Source: Luscinia megarhynchos (lineage: Eukaryota; Chordata; Aves; Passeriformes; Turdidae). From it: DNA of 64,000 nt. The stretch covers positions 23,682,575 to 23,746,574 of the forward strand of contig JAPFBE010000013.1 in assembly GCA_034336665.1 (NCBI GenBank), in the 5' to 3' direction. The notes below the pieces were generated by a model. The model saw nothing but the letters and a program-made list of their open reading frames with translations. It had not been told where the DNA came from and did no database searches. Positions 45,327 to 55,660 of this stretch are shown one piece after another. The position numbers and the translations under genes were made by a program. Position 1 is the first letter of the stretch. Each line of letters starts with the position of its first letter.

Positions 45327-46305
45327 GTGCTGGGTTAGGAACTGGCTGGACGGCCGGGCCCAGAGAGTGGTGGTGAACGGTGCTGCATCCAGCTGGCGGC
45401 CAGTCACCAGTGGTGTCCCTCAGGGCTCTGTGCTGGGGCCAGTTCTGTTTAATATTTTTATAGACGACATGGATGAGGGCATTGAGTCTTTCATTGGCAA
45501 ATTTGCAGATGACACTAAGCTGGGAGCTTGTGTTGATCTATTGGAAGGAAGAAGGGCTCTGCAGAGAGACTTAGATAGATTAGATAGATGGGCAGAATCC
45601 AACAACATGAAATTTAATAAGTCTAAGTGCCGAGTTCTACATTTTGGCCATAAGAATCCCCTTCAGCGTTACAAGCTGGGAACAGTGTGGCTGGATAGTG
45701 TACAGGAGGAAAGGGACCTGGGGGTGCTGGTTGACAGCCGGCTGAATATGAGCCAGCAGTGTGCCTTGGTGGCCAAGAAGGCCAACGGCATCCTGGCCTG
45801 CATTAGGAATTGTGTGGCCAGCAGGAGCAGGGAGGTCATTCTTCCCCTATACTCGGCACTGGTGAGACCACATCTTGAGTACTGTGTCCAATTCTGGGGC
45901 CCTCAGTTTAGGAAGGACATTGATATGCTAGAACGTGTCCAGAGGAGGGCAACAAGGCTGGTGAAGGGCTTGGAACACAAGCCTTATGAGGAACGTTTGA
46001 AGGAGCTGGGGTTGTTTAGCCTGGAAAAGAGGAGGCTTAGGGGAGACCTCATTGCTCTCTACAACTTCCTGAAGGGAGGCTGTAGACAGGTGGGGGTCGG
46101 TCTCTTCCACCAGGCAGCAACTGACAGAACCAGAGGACATAGTCTCAAGCTACGTCAGGGAAGGTATAGATTGGATATTAGGAAGAAATTTTTCACCGAA
46201 AGAGTAATAAAATACTGGAATGCTCTTCCCAGAGAGGTAGTGGAATCGTCATCTTTGACAGTGTTCAAGAAAAGGCTGGACATGGCACTTAGTGCCATGC
46301 TATAG
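45289..46305 (+). pseudogene. CR1 ORF2 C-terminal fragment, open frame (338 codons)
   Basis: The frame opens without a genuine start codon (its first codon is TTG), because the element is 5'-truncated, and runs to TAG. Motifs in order: [32 protein letters not shown] (both catalytic Asp present), [60 protein letters not shown], and [15 protein letters not shown] near the end. There is no internal stop or frameshift over about 1 kb. It cannot act alone because the endonuclease and the first part of reverse transcriptase are missing. Confidence 0.93.
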
Positions 46306-46419
46306 TCTATACTCTGAGTTGAGGTGTTTAGGACATAGGTTGGACTCGATGATCTTGGAGGTCTCTTCCAACCTCAATATTCTGTGATTCTGTGATTCTG
46401 TGAAATTACATTATCACCA

Positions 46420-46765
46420 CCATTTCCTTCAGAACTAAAATACCCTTAAATACTTATTGAGAGTCCTGACCCTCCTTCCAAAGATGATACACCCTCTTTT
46501 TATTCCTAAGTTCCTCCAAAATTTCCTTGCCCAACCAGGCTGGATGTTTGCCTCGTCGACTCACCTTTCAGCACATAGTTTTTTCCTGTGCCCTCAAGAT
46601 CTCTGTTTTGAAGCACTCCCATCTTTCCTGGACTCCTTTAAGGGCTGCTTTCCAAGGAACTCTCTGAATAAGTCTCCTGAATAGGCCAAAGTCTGCCCTC
46701 CGGAAGTCCAGTGTAAAAGTCTTACTTATATTCCTCCTGATTTCACCAAATATCGAGAACTCTAT
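46420..46765 (-). pseudogene. CR1 ORF2 remnant: endonuclease-to-reverse transcriptase linker
   Basis: The minus strand reads FSIFGEIRRNISKTFTLDFR, RADFGLFRRLIQRVPWKAAL and LRAQEKT. After a stop at 46568 the match resumes in SRRGKHPAWLGKEILEELRN near 46560-46490. These are typical CR1 linker motifs. This block lies between the plus-strand CR1 insertion on its left and the solo LTR on its right. Confidence 0.85.
46762..46765. repeat. Target-site duplication, left copy (CTAT)
   Basis: It pairs with CTAT at 47385-47388 on the other side of the solo LTR. The CR1 coding frame reads through when one copy and the insert are left out, which supports a true 4-bp duplication. Confidence 0.82.
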
Positions 46766-47384
46766 CCTGGGAGTTATTGTCTGGTGGACGGTCGTCATGA
46801 CAGACTCAGGAGCTCTCTGTATTCAAGTTTTGAAGTTTGTAGTTTATTGTTAAGGCATTGTTTGTTAAGGGTGCTGCTAAGGGCTGCCAGCCACAACTTA
46901 TAGCAGGACGGAGAGAGAAGTATGAGAGGGAGATAGTGTAAGAGAGAATAAGAGAGAGGAATAGAGAGAATAATAAGAGAGAGAGGAATAGAGCATAGAG
47001 AATTATTTCCCATTTACAATACAATAAGTATTCTTCTATGTTGAATATTCTAATTTCCACTAACCAATCTACTACAAAATACTAATTTCCTAATATTTGC
47101 ATGCAACCTATAGGAATCGCTATTTTACCATGTTTTACTGCTTTCTTATCTATAAACCTTATCTCTAAACCTTTCCTGCCATACTTGGAACAGGTTGTCT
47201 GTTGTTTCTTTGGTATTTGTGACATTTGGCATTATCTAAACAAAGGAAGAGGCCTCAAAACTTCACATGGTTGCTCTCAGCCCCACAGCTGAAAACCGCT
47301 ATCATTTCTATTTCACTTATGGTTTCAAAATCTTTCACTAAGCACTCATATTTATAAGGTTTTTCTATTTCCTCGTTCCCAACA
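46766..47384 (-). mobile_element. Solo LTR (619 bp) inserted in the CR1 endonuclease region, 4-bp target duplication
   Basis: The insert interrupts the CR1 frame exactly. CTAT at 46762-46765 and CTAT at 47385-47388 (ATAG on the minus strand) flank it. Its ends are short inverted repeats, TGTTGGGA at 47384 and TCCCAGG at 46766. Removing the insert with one copy of the duplication makes the CR1 reading frame continuous. Within it, minus strand: TATAAATA at 47356-47349, a long pyrimidine-rich (GA on plus) stretch at about 46915-46995, and AATAAA at 46848-46843. No retroviral gene is present. The TATA word is unusually close to the 5' end, so the LTR family is uncertain. Confidence 0.82.
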
Positions 47385-48099
47385 CTATAATTTCATGATT
47401 ACTATGCCCCAAGCAACCTCCAACCACCACATCTCCCACCAGTCCATTTCTATTTGCAAACAGCAAATCTAACATAGTCGTTCCCCTGGTGGGCTCACCC
47501 ACCAGCTGCGTCAAAAAGTTGTCCTCCACACACCCTAAAAACTTCCTGGACTGCCTTTTTTCAGCTGTATTAAGTTCCCAGCAGATGTCTGGCAAGTTGA
47601 AGTCTCCTACAAGAACAAGAGCTGATGATCCTGAAATATTCTCTAGCTGCCTATAGAAGAAGTTGTCCACCTTTTCTTTCTGGTTGGGTGGATGATAACA
47701 GACTCCCAGTAGGATCTCAGCCTTGTTAGTCTTGCCCTTAATTCTCACCCACAGGCATTCAACTTCATCGTCATTAGTTTCAACATCCATGGCATCAAAA
47801 GCCTCCCTAATATAAAGGGCTACCCCTATACCTCTTCTCCCTTTCGTGCCTCTTCTGAAGAGTTTGTAGCCATCCAGTGCAGCACCCCAGCTATGTGAGT
47901 AATCCCACCATGTTTCCGTGATGGCAACAACATCATAGCTCTGCTGTTGCACCATGGCTCCAGCTCTTTGTTTGTTACCCATGCTGCTTGCATTGGTGTA
48001 CAGGCACCTCAGCTGGGCTGCTGATTTCACCCCTAACTCAGGTTTACCACCCTTGGGCCTGCTTCCAGACAGCCCAGCTGCACCCCCTTCCCCCTTCAA
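47365..48099 (-). pseudogene. CR1 ORF2 remnant: apurinic-like endonuclease domain
   Basis: An open frame begins with the usual CR1 ORF2 N-terminus. Motifs: LRCLYTNASSMGNKQ, DVVAITETWWD (metal-binding Glu), GIGVALYIREAFDAM, ECLWVRIKGK, LLGVCYHPPNQKE, VLVGDFNLPDICWE (GDFN catalytic block), and GCLGHSNHEII (terminal His motif, His present where many LINEs have SDH). The natural frame ends at 47389, where the solo LTR begins, and the last residues of the frame are LTR-encoded. All key endonuclease residues look intact, unlike the reverse transcriptase of the same element. Confidence 0.92.
47385..47388. repeat. Target-site duplication, right copy (CTAT)
   Basis: Partner of 46762-46765, immediately outside the TGTTGGGA terminus of the solo LTR. 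Confidence 0.82.
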
Positions 48100-48109
48100 A
48101 CCTAGTTTA

Positions 48110-48656
48110 AAGCCCTCTCAACAAGGTCTGCCAGTTCATGAGCTAAAAACCTTTTGCCCTTAACTGAGAGATGGATCCCATCTGTTTCCAGCAGGACCAA
48201 GATTTTGCAGATGACACCAACCCTTGAGCCACTTGTTAATGATATGAGTTCTCCTATCCCTTTCACTGTTTATCTCAGCTACCAAGTGGATTGAGGAAAA
48301 GACTACCTGTGCCCCTGTCCTATCAACCACTTGACCCAGTGCCCTTAAGTCCCTTTTAATTGCCCTGACACTCTTCTTTTCAATGTCATCACTGCCAGCC
48401 TGGAGTATAAGCAGTGGGTAATAATCAGAGGGCTGGATCAGCCCAGGGAGGCTCTCAGTGATATCCCATACTCAGGCCCCACGGCGGTAGCAACCTCCAT
48501 GTGGGACGGGTCCAGTCAACATATAGGGGCCCTCAGTTCCCCTCAGAAGGGAGTCACCCACTACGACTACCCTTCATTTCTTTTTGATGTAAGAGGTGGT
48601 GATCTCTGTGGCAGATGTGTCATAATGGGGAAGCTCACAGGGCAGATAATTTTCTT
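48110..48656 (-). pseudogene. CR1 ORF1 remnant: GDSL/SGNH esterase domain, broken
   Basis: Several frames together show VVVVGDSLLRGTEGP (GDS block at 48558-48550), then LILQAGSDDIEKKSVRAIKR and SSIHLVAEINSE, matching the esterase half of CR1 ORF1. An in-frame TGA directly before VVVVGDS separates it from the N-terminal half, and another stop follows in the segment after TGPVPHGG. The domain is known from CR1 ORF1 proteins, with the catalytic Ser in GDS. Confidence 0.8.
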
Positions 48657-49157
48657 CTAAATCATCTGGCTGACTCTCCAGATCCAGGGCCTCATACCTA
48701 TTCTGAAGTGGCACCTGGCTAGGGGATGGGTGTTGGGGGGAATTTTTATTATTACCTCCCTGAACAGGGACCCATTTCCACTCCCTTCATCCACCAGGTG
48801 CCCTCCTTTTGCCTGACAGTAGGAGGCTGGGGAGTCCTCTGACTCTTGTTGGACCTCTCTCAAAGATGGAAGGGCTGAACTCCACCAGTCTATTTCCGTT
48901 TCACTTTCCCTGATACTTCTTAATCTTTCAACTTCCTCCCTAAGCTTGGCCACCAGTGAAAGGAGATCGTTCACCTTTTCACACCGCAGGCAGGCTTCCT
49001 CCACAACACCCCCTAAAGCCACTGATAAACACTCCAGGCAGGAATGAGTCTGTATAGACACATCCTTTTTGGAGGGCTCCACTTGGTTATATGCACCTGT
49101 ACTAACCGCAGTTTTTGATCGTGTAAAGACCATTACCAACAGAAACTCTAACACCAA
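48657..49157 (-). pseudogene. CR1 ORF1 remnant: N-terminal half with Cys motif and coiled coil
   Basis: 166 codons are open. MVFTRSKTAVSTGAYNQVEP is the expected N-terminus (the Met upstream at 49157 is likely extra). A CLECLSVALGG...EACLRCEKVND Cys pair arrangement follows, then the coiled-coil-like LLSLVAKLREEVERLRSIRE and SETEIDWWSSALPSL, which is characteristic of CR1 ORF1. The frame ends at an early stop before the esterase domain. In intact elements the protein binds RNA and is essential for retrotransposition. Confidence 0.88.
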
Positions 49158-49772
49158 CCAGCCAACGGAAACACTGTAGACAATACACAGCAGGTCTTAC
49201 TAGTAAGAAAAACCTGCAGCCCCGCGTCCTCGTCCTGCCCGCGCAAACTGCCACCTCACGCCCCCAGAGACGTGCCACGCCCCTGTTTGCCTCGCTCCCC
49301 AGAGGCCTCTTATAAGTAGCGTGTCGACGAGGCAGGAAGCCCCACCCCGTTTCTGCCTGACTCTCAAGTTTGCTTATCAGCAGAAACATGTCTTACCACC
49401 AGCATCAAGGATGTCGGAGGGCAGGTTCTCTTCGTGGAATACAGTCAGCATTTCTTGCATTCAAGTCGTTCACAGGCCAAGATAATTGCATTTCAAGTGA
49501 GCTTCTTCTCTTTGCTGTTGAAAACTGCCTATTTATCCATTCACAGCAAAGAAAGATTGGACAGAAGCTTTTCACAGAAATATAAGTTTATTCTTCCTTA
49601 GTTACTGAGGAGACATTTGAAGTGATGGACTTAGGGAATGGCACTGCAAATACTGTCATCAAAACCAGCAGGAAGTCAGGTGAGTTTATTTTCCCAAATG
49701 TCTAACATCACATCCTTATAGGGAAAAAAACCTCCAAAATCTATCCCTCATAAAACCCAAAGAAACAGCAAT

Positions 49773-49774
<2 letters not shown>

Positions 49775-49806
<32 letters not shown>
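49775..49806. repeat. Poly(A) run, 32 A
   Basis: The longest homopolymer of the window. It lies 390 bp from the CR1 5' end. No retroposed gene or target duplication was recognised on either side. Confidence 0.9.
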
Positions 49807-49808
<2 letters not shown>

Positions 49809-50454
49809 AATTTAAAAGCTTCAATATTGCTTTGAAAACTGTGGTTTGCATTTCTACCAGAAATTTCTCCTGTACAGAAGAAATTGTGCAAGGTAAAAGG
49901 TAAAAGCCAGCAGTGAGAGACTGTAGAGCATGTAGTTCCTGGTCTTACATCAGCCTGCTGTGTAAATAGGTTTTTCTACTTCTGATCAAGCTCCAAAATT
50001 CCACGAAGTATTCTGAAGGCTTCAAGCAACTGCGGTTAATTAACCACAATTACTTACTATTTTTGAAGGCTGTTGCTTCTTGTATTGGAAACAATGTCAA
50101 TTATACCAAGTGTCAAAGGACCTTTCTGTGTTGTTTCATATTTCATGGGATGAATGGAGACCATTACACAAACTGGTATAGCTTCTGGGAGCAATTTCAG
50201 CCAGTTCCACAAATAATTTCTTACTATTATTTCTCACTTTAATAGCAGAAAATAAGACTTTGCCCAAGCAGGCAATCAAGCTACAAGTTTACTTTTACCA
50301 CAGTAACCACAGCTTTGGTAACTTTGTTACCACAATAACAAAGGATATCTTTGTGTGGAGACTCGTTAAAAAGTTACTAAGAAGCAGACAGCATTATCCT
50401 GATGAATTCATTGTTGGTGGAAAGGAGAAGGACATTTGGGTCAGGAATACTGAC

Positions 50455-50510
50455 CCCCCAAAAAACAACAATCAAACAAACAAAAAACAAACAAATAAAA
50501 AAAAACCCTA
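50455..50510. repeat. A-rich low-complexity patch (CAAA-type)
   Basis: A mixture of CAAA/AAACA words ending in A9. It is a simple-sequence stretch of about 55 bp. Confidence 0.75.
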
Positions 50511-52593
50511 AAAAGTCCATGACTTTGGGTTAAGATTATCTTGGGGACCAGTTAGTAACTTTTAAGGCTAAATAAAAAATGCATGTATATATTACACAAA
50601 GACATGACAAAGTTTTTTACCACTTGAATATTTTTAAAATAAATTACATTTACAGACAGCAGTAGAGGTAAAAGCTCTAGTCTTACCAAAAGTGACTTTT
50701 GCACTTTTGTACACTGTGCAGTGTACAAGTTGTATACTCATGCAGTACAGCTGCAAATAGCAGAAGAAATTGTGGGAGTGGAAAGGGCATAATTTGAAAC
50801 AAGGGGAAAACCGAAGCCTCTGGTTTTTGGTGACCAATGTCAAACTTTCAGGATTCTTTACACACTCCAAGTTCAGAATGAACTGAACTGGTTTACAATT
50901 TTCATGAACAACCAGCATGTAAACATGCACTCCGTAGCTTGATGTTCTGAAAACATTAATGCATGGTGTTTTTCTTTCTGGTTCTTTTTGTGCTTCATTA
51001 TATACCTCTGTTTTCAAGTTTTCGTTCTAGTCTCAAGCAACTTAAAAACATACTATTATTTCCTAGAAATTAGAAGAAGTGAGCTGACATTATTAGAAAA
51101 AAGTGAAGAGCCAAGGCTTGAAAAGTCCTAAAAGTTCAAAAAATAAAAAGCTTTAGGAAAAGCCCAAACTTGCTGTTAACAGCAGCTGTGTTCCAGTACA
51201 ACAAGCTGAAATGTAGTTTTATCACAGAATAAATGACTGTCAGATGATGTGTTTACCAGTCATCTGCCAAGTCTAGAACCAAGACTAGAAAATGCAAACT
51301 TCCACCCATCTAGGCCTGCTAAACAATGAAATATTTTGTAACTGTAAAAAGGCACTGACAAAAAACTGCATAGAAAGCTGATCAGTTTTTGATTTGTCCA
51401 CATTCATGCAAATATATAAAACTTTGTAAATCTCTAAACATTAGCTACAAAGAAGCTTTGTTAGTGTTAGTGATAGTAGGGCACCTTTTGTTACAACCAT
51501 ATACGAAACAATTTAAAGGATTTTGTCCATAGTTAGTGATATTTGTCCTCACATAGTAGGACTAGAAAAGCAGGCTGCCTTTCATAGTGAAAGAAAAATA
51601 GGCGCTAGAAACCGTTCCACCGGTCCTCAAAGCCCTTTTTGATGCAGCACTGACTGCTTCATTGTTTGTGGAAGCCCCTCAAGAGAAAAATTAGCACCTC
51701 ATTCATCACTGAATTCTACCGCTTCTCTCCCATATATGTTTGAGCAACAAAGCAATAATTTTTATGCTTTGAGATCTGAAACAGAAGAATAAGACAAGCA
51801 CGCATGCAAATTACTATGTCTTTTCTTCTAGAAATTGAACTAGCTACATGAGAATACTGCAGATTTAAATACTAACGAGGTGTTGTGAGGATGGAACAAG
51901 ACACTGTCACATGACTCATAAAAGTCCAGTTAGAGCAGCTACATGACCAACGGTACCTCATAGCTAATAAACATTTTATCCAAATCATCTGTTTAAGGCA
52001 CATTCCTTTGCAACTGGACCACATTTAGAAAATTTGTTACTTACTGCCAACCACCTCCTAAGCAGCTGGTAACCTGTGAAGTTGTTCTAACTCCATAATA
52101 TTGGATCACATAATTGGGCAATTAAGACACCACTTCTATTAAAATGTTTTACATCTATAATCTCAATATCATGCATCACGCATGCGTCGCTGCTGCTATT
52201 TCTTCCACATGATGCCAGTGCTTTTGAACTTTTCTCTTTTGTGAATTGCAAATACAGCTCTTATTTGACAAGCAAGGAGACTAAAGGCAAAGGGAAGCTA
52301 CTGTGCAAGAAATTAAAGATTACATGCCCAGCTTAGCATCAGCCTCTAACCAGGCTGATTTCTAGGCTGAAGTATTTTTATGATTCATGTGTTTAAAATC
52401 CAATCAGGTTTACTGCTTTACCTTAGTGATGACACTAAAGAACATGATCAAAAAGCCAGTCGTGTATCTGTGTGTGTGCGTTTTTGTGCAATTTCCTCGT
52501 GTCTGTGCAGAGATAGGGCCTGAATATGAAATTGGGTTCTGTCACTTTACAGCTTCGGAGATAATCTTCAGGTTTCATAGCCACCCAGGACAT

Positions 52594-52840
52594 TGAAAAT
52601 TTTAAGGAAAATTAAGCCACAAACACCAGAGGTTTTTGTCCAAAAAGGAGACAGAGGAGTCCTTTTTGCTTTATTCGAATAAAGGGAGAGGCCATAGGGC
52701 ATTCCCCTGAGATCTCTCAAATTTTTGGAGGACGCAGCCTCCCTTTTTATCCTAATTTCCCGGCCGTATTTCCCTCTCTCTTTCCCCATTGGCTGAGGTA
52801 CTCGAGAGGCACAGACTTCCCTAACGCCTGACACCTGATA
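52594..52840 (-). mobile_element. Short retroviral-type LTR (about 247 bp), probably a 3' LTR
   Basis: Read on the minus strand it has retroviral LTR order. The 5' end is TATCAGGTGTCAGG (a near-tandem of TGTCAGG). Then come CCAAT at 52792-52788, a TATA-like GGATAAAAAGG at about 52750-52743, AATAAAGC at 52675-52670, a GT-rich TGGTGTTTGTGG, and an end near TTTTCA. A polypurine tract lies immediately upstream (52841-52850). This fits the 3' LTR of a decayed endogenous retrovirus whose body would lie to the right. The exact 3' end and the family are uncertain. Confidence 0.62.
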
Positions 52841-52850
52841 TTCCCCTCTA
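52841..52850 (-). other. Polypurine tract next to the LTR
   Basis: The minus strand reads TAGAGGGGAA directly before the proposed LTR start. In retroviruses such a tract primes plus-strand DNA synthesis. A second purine-rich segment (AAAAGGGAGGG) lies about 15 bp further upstream. Confidence 0.55.
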
Positions 52851-52913
52851 ATGTATAACCCTCCCTTTTAATTTTTAATTCTTATAGAATTCGTAGTTCC
52901 CCCACCCCCCACG

Positions 52914-53089
52914 TTGTTTCTTTCATCTTCTGTTACCCAATTTCATTTACCAGAAAACCTACAGTTTGTTTGTAAAGGCAAATCTCTTTTTCCATTCATC
53001 AATCAGTGTAATCCCTCCCATTGTTTCTTTTATCTCTAGGTGCTAACTTTAACTACCAACAGATCTACAACTTGCTTGTAAAGACAAAT
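52914..53089 (-). repeat. Diverged direct repeat (about 70 bp, 2 copies) upstream of the polypurine tract
   Basis: The segments 52914-52984 and 53022-53089 share the same order of words on the plus strand: TTGTTTCTTT...ATCT, then a variable middle, then CTACA-TTG-TTGTAAAG-CAAAT. The repeat lies just inside the putative 3' LTR, where some retroviruses carry duplicated RNA-export or control elements. A function here is inference only. Confidence 0.55.
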
Positions 53090-53099
53090 GTAACATTCC

Positions 53100-54449
53100 T
53101 CTCAAAATGTTCTGTTCTCACGTTTTGCAAACAGAACTGAAGCAAGCATAGCTGCATCTGGTGCCTCAGTATGACATACCAACAGACCAGTTTCAGGTGT
53201 TATACCTTTAAGGGTGACACAGGAGCGCAGTTTAACCCAGCAAAGCTGCACATCACATGGACCAGGAATAATACACTGAGTTACTTCATTTGCCTTTCAG
53301 TATTACACATTGTTAACTAACAGAATCTGACTCCATTATTACGACACACCACAGCTTCCTCTGCAGCAATACAGCCTGTTCCGAGTCCGTTTCCTGGTTT
53401 CATGGCAGATTCATCAGCAGTTTTGTCTGCACCACTGAGTCAAGTTTCTTATACTCTGTCCTAACTCTCTCCCACCATCCCATTCATCCATGTTTCCTCA
53501 CATTTGGAGATTTCTTCACCCCTTCAACATTGTCTTCAGGAAATACCAGAATTTTTAGATGTGATTGCTTGGCTGATAATTCAACAGAAGTATTAAACTT
53601 GGCAGAACAAAAAATTCTGCAGCAGAAAAGTGTCACTTACTTTCACACTGCTGTGCTTTTTGAGAATGTTTAACTGGATTATCTGCACCAGCAGGCGCCA
53701 AAGTGGGTGTGCACAAGGCAACCCATTGTGGTGCAGGAAAAAAGTATTTTTGCACCAGTGATAAATTTTAAAAAATAAAAATACTATTAATTAATCATTT
53801 AAATATTTTAATTTTTAATTTGCATATGTTTCATAATGAATGTAATACTTTAGTATGGTAATAATTGTATGTAACTGTGTGGGGTTGATGTGGCCAGAAA
53901 CGTGTATTCTATCACCATCTGATGAAACCAGGTGGGGTAGTGATTTCCTTATCTCCATGGCACATACTATCTGCTAATAACTTAAAAATATACATAAATT
54001 GGGTGTGCATTTTCAAAGTATTTTACTGATCTGGCAGACAATCACAAAAAGTTTGGTGACCATTCACCTACAGTACAAAAAGCAGAAACTAGTATGCCAT
54101 CCCCACGGTTACACCAATCAGGTAAGGACTGTATGACAGAAAAAATGGCTTTTTTTTTTTTCCAAGAAAGGAAAATAATTCACAGTCAATCTCTGTATCA
54201 GTCAGCACATTCTCCCAAAACCGAAAGCTTCACCCTCTCATACTTTCTCTGCTGGAGCTGGAATAGCTGTTCAGGTGCTCCCCATTTCTACCTTCGGCAT
54301 CCTGGGTCACTTCTGCAAGCATAAAGGCAATACTCAGACAGTCCTGGACGTGAAAACACTCTGCCTCTCTGCCACTAATGGAACAAGAAAAATCTAATTG
54401 AGATTTGAGCCATTTGTTTGGTGTTAAAATTTAGATTTGCCAATTTTAA
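53100..54449. other. Unassigned tract between two LTR pieces
   Basis: It may contain decayed retroviral internal sequence, but no gag, pol or env motif could be recognised on either strand. A very AT-rich patch lies at about 53757-53835. Nothing else could be identified. Confidence 0.4.
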
Positions 54450-55660
54450 TATACTCACTTTTTGTTGTGAGATAGGATTAGGAGCAAAACCAAGGCAGGC
54501 TTAAAACTTTAAAGGGTATAAAGAAAAACTTTATTAACAACACCAAGAAAGTAATAATAAATTCAGGATAAGATTTTCAGACCACTTCCTCCTCCCCCCT
54601 CCCACACCTTCTTAACAATAACATACAAAGACACTTCAGTCAGTTGCTCACTTAAATAATCTTATTGAGTTGACTTTGGGCAGAGGAGTTCCTCCTTGTT
54701 TGGCTATAGGGATTTTTTTCCAAGAGGGGAAAAGAAATAGTTCTCTCTTCACTTTTCATGGATAACAGCCATCTGGGAATCTGCAATAGTGGAACTCCTC
54801 CCATCTTCACAGTCTTCCCAGAGCTGTGTTTGTGGGCCGTGTCAAATTCATGGGGTATTACTTTTAAGGGTAAGCTGTTCAAAAGCAATAGTTCCTTTCA
54901 TCTCTATTTTCTCTGCTCATACTTAATTCTCAGGAACAGAGGACCCCCCTTTCCCTGGGGGCAAAGGATCTTTTTCCCAAACACTTCAACTCCCCCATGT
55001 CTTTTTCCACGATTTATTTCCACTGAATCTTTAGTGCAATGCAGTCCACTCCTATAGCTTACAAGATTTTTTCAACCAACGTTCACGGTGTCTCCTCAGT
55101 CTCCTCCCATCTGAAAACTTGGCTCTTACTTCACTGACTTTGATGTATTCTTTCTGTTCTATTTCCTCTTACTCAAGGGAGGATAGGAGGTCTGCAAGTT
55201 TTATCTGAGCGTTAGAAGGGTTAAAATTTCACACAGAAGATGCAGGGGGCTGGGCCAAGCCATACTGAAGCCCTACCAGGATCTCAGGCCACCCAGGCCA
55301 TACTTGGGGTGGCTGGACGCAAAGTGCAAAGTCCAGCGAGCAAGTGCGTGAGGGGCTCCACCAAAATGGAGCCCAGCTGCTTCTGCCCAGGCTGCGTGGG
55401 CGGCTGGGCAGACTTTGCTGCCCCACGGCTGCTCTGAGCTGGTGGCAGGGCCTCGCCGAGCTGTGGCCATGCCGAGGGATGAGAGAGGGAGGGCTAGGAT
55501 CTTAGCAGAGCGTCTCTCCTCCCCCGGCCATTGGGGCTCGTGGCTGAGAACGGGGCCCGGCGGCTTCCCGAGCCCAGCCCTGCCTGGCCTGGGCCTCATG
55601 GGGAGACTCAGGTCAGGTCAGTGTTTCCTTGTGAAAGGCCGGAAATGAAGGAGGATTTTC
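54450..55660 (-). mobile_element. LTR-retrotransposon-derived segment (minus strand), boundaries uncertain
   Basis: The minus strand ends with GTTAATAAAGTTTTTCTTTA, then CCCTTTAAAGTTTTAAGCCTGC and CCTAATCCTATCTCACAACA. This arrangement (AATAAA at 54535-54530, followed by a conserved U5-like tail) resembles songbird endogenous-retrovirus LTRs as I remember them. Toward its 5' side is a GC- and CpG-rich block (55240-55650) with CCATTTTGGTGGAGCC and GGCCGGGGGAGGAGAG, which may be the U3 promoter part. The family assignment is from memory and no target duplication was found. Confidence 0.42.

Larger units (their letters stand above)
45285..46403 (+). mobile_element. Young 5'-truncated CR1 LINE inserted antisense into the older CR1
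   Basis: A roughly 1.1-kb plus-strand CR1 3' portion contains the second half of reverse transcriptase, the C-terminal module, a short 3'UTR (GGTTGGACTCGATGATCTTG) and the terminal octamer array (three ATTCTGTG-type units at about 46379-46402) that defines the avian CR1 3' end. 5' truncation is usual for CR1. It splits the minus-strand CR1 between 45287 and about 46404, so it is younger. The uninterrupted frame also argues for youth. No clear target-site duplication is seen, as is usual for CR1. Confidence 0.93.
43425..49390 (-). mobile_element. Nearly full-length CR1 LINE (minus strand), interrupted by two later insertions
   Basis: CR1 is the dominant non-LTR retrotransposon of birds. It encodes an ORF1 protein and an ORF2 endonuclease plus reverse transcriptase. 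Reading the minus strand from about 49390 down: a GC-rich 5' leader, ORF1 (49157 to about 48110), the ORF2 endonuclease (48099 to about 47389), a linker (46765 to about 46420), reverse transcriptase (45287-44196) and the C-terminal module with a 3' end near 43430. Without the inserted plus-strand CR1 (about 45285-46403) and the solo LTR (46766-47384), about 4.2 kb remains, close to the usual ~4.5 kb. The frames are broken and a catalytic residue is lost, so the element is dead. Its 3' octamer array is reduced to one degenerate copy (ATTCACAGAATGA). The outer boundaries are approximate. Confidence 0.93.
49391..52593. other. Intergenic tract; no gene recognised
   Basis: AT-rich sequence between the CR1 5' end and an LTR fragment. 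No open frame resembles a known protein. It contains a poly(A) run (49775-49806) and an A/CA-rich low-complexity patch (50455-50510). Confidence 0.55.
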
